Assembly (NCBI GenBank): GCA_016215605.1 | Contig: JACRJB010000023.1 | Coordinates: 24,446 to 88,445, forward strand | Direction of reading: 5' to 3' | DNA: 64,000 nt | DNA from: Rhodopseudomonas palustris | Lineage (GTDB): Bacteria; Pseudomonadota; Alphaproteobacteria; Rhizobiales; Xanthobacteraceae | Shown here: one piece after another, positions 61,451 through 64,000 of the stretch | Position numbering within the stretch: the stretch's first letter is position 1 | How the letters are laid out: each line of letters starts with the position of its first letter | Position numbers and translations under genes: made by a program | Notes under the pieces: model-generated | What the model saw: the letters and a program-made list of their open reading frames with translations, nothing else | Told to the model about the DNA's origin: nothing | The model's database searches: none

Positions 61451-61926
61451 TGTGCGTTGTGGCGGACTCGTGACGGCGACGCGACGATGTGAGCTCCGCG
61501 TGAGCCCCGCGCGCCGCAGACCGCGACCGGCCGCGCGCATCGATATCGCTCACGATCGACGGCGGGACTCGCGAGGCGCGAACGGTGTCCGCGGCACGCG
61601 CATCACACGACGGCGGCGGCGGTGTCTTGCAGCCGGGACACACCGTGTGTGGTCGTATCATGGTCGCCGTGACGATCGCCGTCACCGCACGGCCACAACC
61701 CTTGCAGCAGATCCGCGCGTTCTGGAATCGCTCCAGCCGCGCGCGCCGCGACACGCTCGGCGGCGCATCGAATCGCCCTGTGCCACAGGCACTTCTGCAA
61801 ACGTGAAGAAACCGTCACCATCCCCATCACCGAAATATCAGCGCGCGTCACCGCAACTTCATCCAGCGGACCCACTTGAGCCGCATTGCATCGGCAAGAT
61901 GCAGACTGGACAGAAGGAGACTATCG
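61451..61926. other. Intergenic, no gene seen
   Basis: About 475 bases downstream of the puc hairpin with no convincing coding frame. ACACACCGTGTGT at 61638-61650 is a small palindrome. GAAGGAG close to the end belongs to the gene at 61927. Confidence 0.5.
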
Positions 61927-62145
61927 ATGACCGCCACCGACCAGCCGAAGTTCGATCCCGCTTACGTCGCAACGCTGCGCGAGGTGCTCGATATCGCGGT
62001 CGCGCAGATCGCGACGGAGCATCGCACCCCGGCCACCAAGGCGATGATGGCGCAGATCATCGTGCAGAACGCCGCCCGCGGCGTCACCGACGCCCACGCG
62101 CTGGTGCACGACGCCGTCCAGGCCGGCGCCGACGGCGCGCCGTAG
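61927..62145 (+). CDS. Small hypothetical protein
   Basis: A 72-residue all-helical protein starting at ATG 61927 after AAGGAG. It has helices FDPAYVATLREVLDIAVAQI and PATKAMMAQIIVQNAARGVT, and an acidic end. It is not recognised. Position downstream of pucBA does not by itself imply a link to the antenna. Confidence 0.75.
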   Translation: MTATDQPKFDPAYVATLREVLDIAVAQIATEHRTPATKAMMAQIIVQNAARGVTDAHALVHDAVQAGADGAP

Positions 62146-62244
62146 CGAACGCACTCGTCACACCACATCCGACGCCACGCGCCGCGATCTTCGCGGCGCG
62201 TTTTGATTCGGGGGGCACGACGGGGCCTTTGGCGCCAAGCGCAG

Positions 62245-62291
62245 CCCCTCACCCCAACCCTCTCCCCGCAAGAGCGGGGAGAGGGAGCGGG
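62245..62291. repeat. REP-like hairpin repeat
   Basis: CCCCTCACCCCAACCCTCTCCCCGC followed by GCGGGGAGAGGG, the same family as at 50531 and 53905. The gap 62146-62748 has no gene. Confidence 0.8.
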
Positions 62292-62370
62292 CTGCGACTC
62301 GTGACGTCGGCATTGCCGCACATGAGACGTCGTTATTCCCGCACGCAATCGCGCTGAAAGTCTCTCGTTC

Positions 62371-62487
62371 GTCATTCCGGGGCGCGCGTAGCGCGAACCC
62401 GGAATCCAGACGTTGGGGAAACGATGGCGGCGCAGAACAGCTCGCGATTCCGGGTTCGCGCAGCTTCGCTGCGCGCCCCGGAATGAC
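62371..62487. repeat. 117-base inverted-end element, copy 1
   Basis: Starts GTCATTCCGGGGCGCGCG and ends CGCGCCCCGGAATGAC, so the ends are inverted repeats; the inner part has CGCGTAGCGCG and GCGCAGCTTCGCTGCGC hairpins. It matches copy 2 at 62585-62701 nearly perfectly. Confidence 0.92.
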
Positions 62488-62584
62488 GGGGCTGCTTTCG
62501 TGACGCGTTCGGCTTTTGATGTCGACCTTGGCGCCCAGGGCGTTGCTGTGGCCGCACGCCAATCGCGCCGGCAGCCTCTCCCCA

Positions 62585-62701
62585 GTCATTCCGGGGCGCG
62601 CGTAGCGCGAACCCGGAATCCAGACGTTGGGGAAACGATGGCGGCGCAGGACAGCTCGCGATTCCGGGTTCGCGCAGCTTCGCTGCGCGCCCCGGAATGA
62701 C
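62585..62701. repeat. 117-base inverted-end element, copy 2
   Basis: Same structure and length as copy 1, with a difference near GCGGCGCAGGACAG against GCGGCGCAGAACAG. A partial third end (CCCGGAATGACGGGG) follows at about 62713. Confidence 0.92.
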
Positions 62702-62748
62702 GGGCGCGTTTCCCGGAATGACGGGGCTGGAAGGCAGAACGCGGAGCG

Positions 62749-64000
62749 CTACTCGCCCCAGGCGGCGAAGGCGTCGGTGAAGGCGCGTTCGCCGGGTGGG
62801 CCCTTTTCGATGGCGATGATGGCGCGGCGCTGGTTGGTGTAGACGATCGGCACGTCGAACCAGGACCGTTCCTTCAGCAGCTGCAGATTGCGCGAGCGGT
62901 CCGCCTCGACGTTGCTGAGGCCCACCAGGAAGAAGCCGTCGGTGACCTTGACGGCGAGGCCGGCGAGCGGCGTGCCGCGGGCCTGCTCGTTCGACTTCAT
63001 CAGGATGCCGGGCACGTTGGCGACGCCGCCGCCGGTGAAATCCTGCGGCAGGATGAAGGTCAATTCCGCGGTGTGGCTCGCCGGCAGCGAGGTGTCGGTG
63101 TTGCGGCGGAACGACATCGTCATCTTGAACTTGCGCTCGGGCACTTCGATGTCGGCACGCACCGCCAGATCGGCGCCGCCCTTGGCGCTGGCGCCCTTGA
63201 TCTGCTCGGTGCGCCACACCACCGTGCCGACATATTGCTTGCCCTTCGGATCCGACGGATCCTCGTCGTACAGCACGACGCGCTGCGCCACCGGCGCGAC
63301 GGTCTCCGAGCTCGACGGCTGGCCGACGCGATCGGTGATCTTCGGCCGCTCGGTCGAGGTCGGCTGCGTCGTCGGCGCCGCGGTCTCGGTCGTGGGCGAC
63401 GACTTCATCATCGCGCGCAGCGACGAATACAGCGACGGCCCCCACAGGATGCCGGCGCCGACCAGCACCAGCACCACGCCGATCACCAGCGCGCTCTTCA
63501 GCGGGAATTTCGACGGCGCGCGAGTCGGCTTGGCGCGCGGCGCCTTGCGGTCCGGCTCGATCCGCGCCCGCGGCGCGGCGGGCGGCGGCGCGTAGCGCTG
63601 CGCCTCGTCGACCGATTCGTCGTAGGAATACGGCGCGTCCGGATCGCTGCGGTTTTCCATCGACGGCTCGAGCCGATCGAACTCCGCCGACGGCGCGACA
63701 TTGGCGTAGGTTTTTCGCGCGGCGCGGTTGGCCTGTGCGGCGGCGTTGCCGAGGCCGTCGAGATCGGCGGTGACGTCGCGGAAGCCGCGCAGCCCGGGAT
63801 TGTCGGCTCCTGCAGCGGCGCCCTGGCCCGGAGCCTGCGGCTGATCGGGACGGCGCGCCGGGCGCTCACGGCCGGGCAGCGGCGGCTCCGGCGGAATCGG
63901 CGGCGGCTCGACGCGGAGATTGCGCTGCGGACGGTCGTCGCGCGGCGGCGGCGTGCGCGGACGCACCGGCGGCTCCGGCTCGGCCTGCGCGGCGGCGGGC
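62749..64000 (-). CDS. Proline-rich single-pass membrane protein (5' end beyond the window)
   Basis: At least 417 residues. The frame is open to base 64000, so the start probably lies outside; a GTG at 63966 is the only in-window alternative. The N-terminal 200 residues are Pro/Arg-rich and disordered, with clusters of PP and RP. One TM helix (KSALVIGVVLVLVGAGILWG) is followed by a Thr/Ser/Pro linker and a C-terminal domain of about 200 residues with RVVLYDEDPSDPKGKQYVGT, VPERKFKMTMSFRRN and a final ERAFTDAFAAWGE. The family is unknown to me; it resembles hypothetical envelope proteins of Bradyrhizobiaceae. Confidence 0.8.
   Translation of the reverse strand, partial: PAAAQAEPEPPVRPRTPPPRDDRPQRNLRVEPPPIPPEPPLPGRERPARRPDQPQAPGQGAAAGADNPGLRGFRDVTADLDGLGNAAAQANRAARKTYANVAPSAEFDRLEPSMENRSDPDAPYSYDESVDEAQRYAPPPAAPRARIEPDRKAPRAKPTRAPSKFPLKSALVIGVVLVLVGAGILWGPSLYSSLRAMMKSSPTTETAAPTTQPTSTERPKITDRVGQPSSSETVAPVAQRVVLYDEDPSDPKGKQYVGTVVWRTEQIKGASAKGGADLAVRADIEVPERKFKMTMSFRRNTDTSLPASHTAELTFILPQDFTGGGVANVPGILMKSNEQARGTPLAGLAVKVTDGFFLVGLSNVEADRSRNLQLLKERSWFDVPIVYTNQRRAIIAIEKGPPGERAFTDAFAAWGE

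Overview
The window is GC-rich DNA from an alphaproteobacterial purple nonsulfur bacterium, almost certainly Rhodopseudomonas palustris or a close relative. It carries LH2 antenna genes (pucBA), an AadR-type FNR regulator with an N-terminal cysteine cluster, a haem-PAS FixL with FixJ and FixK, a class I PHA synthase, a beta-glucan exporter and many short palindromic repeats typical of Bradyrhizobiaceae. From memory, the order aadR - fixLJK - second nuo operon - pucBA matches the RPA4234 to RPA4292 stretch of strain CGA009, which would make the antenna pair pucBAb. There are no rRNA or tRNA genes, IS elements or CRISPR arrays that I can see.

Layout. 1-5.8 kb: the 5' end of ureG, small basic or helical proteins, a stand-alone molybdopterin oxidoreductase and a cyclic-nucleotide-gated K+ channel. 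5.9-24.2 kb: a low-oxygen block with aadR, a cytochrome c, an MCE/Mla-type lipid ABC transporter, a Pat-like acetyltransferase, CBS-domain proteins, an APH-kinase fusion, phaC, two tandem UspA proteins, and fixL-fixJ-receiver-fixK ending in a clear rho-independent terminator. 24.5-40.4 kb: metY, then convergent to it a complete nuoABCDEFGHIJKLMN operon on the minus strand, with nuoC and nuoD fused and nearly every junction a 4-base ATGA-type overlap. 40.8-50.5 kb: ndvA, a D,D-carboxypeptidase, fadD, a peroxiredoxin, rnhA-thrB, ispH and trcR. 50.5-62.7 kb: accessory DNA with many REP-like repeats, a low-GC patch carrying an adenine methyltransferase and a small winged-helix-like protein, two toxin-antitoxin pairs with palindromic operators, a diheme cytochrome, a kinase-like/phosphatase pair and pucBA. 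62.7-64 kb: part of a proline-rich single-pass membrane protein.

The unifying theme is oxygen and redox control. Boxes of the FNR/FixK type (TTGA[TC]-N4-[AG]TCAA) lie upstream of the cytochrome c/aadR pair, a 136-residue unknown gene, a divergent CBS/APH pair, phaC and nuoA. Weaker boxes precede the Usp pair and the stand-alone receiver between fixJ and fixK. The genes that encode the regulators (AadR, FixK) are therefore embedded among their likely targets. The receiver, with its own box, looks like a FixT-style feedback brake on FixL. A TGT-N12-ACA site of the PpsR/CrtJ type precedes pucBA.

No single locus is clearly a new system. The best candidates for something undescribed are the translationally coupled kinase-like/dual-specificity-phosphatase pair at 58.6-60.0 kb, the methyltransferase/winged-helix convergent pair in low-GC DNA at 52.0-52.9 kb, the FixT-like receiver, and the FNR-boxed unknown gene at 10.3 kb.
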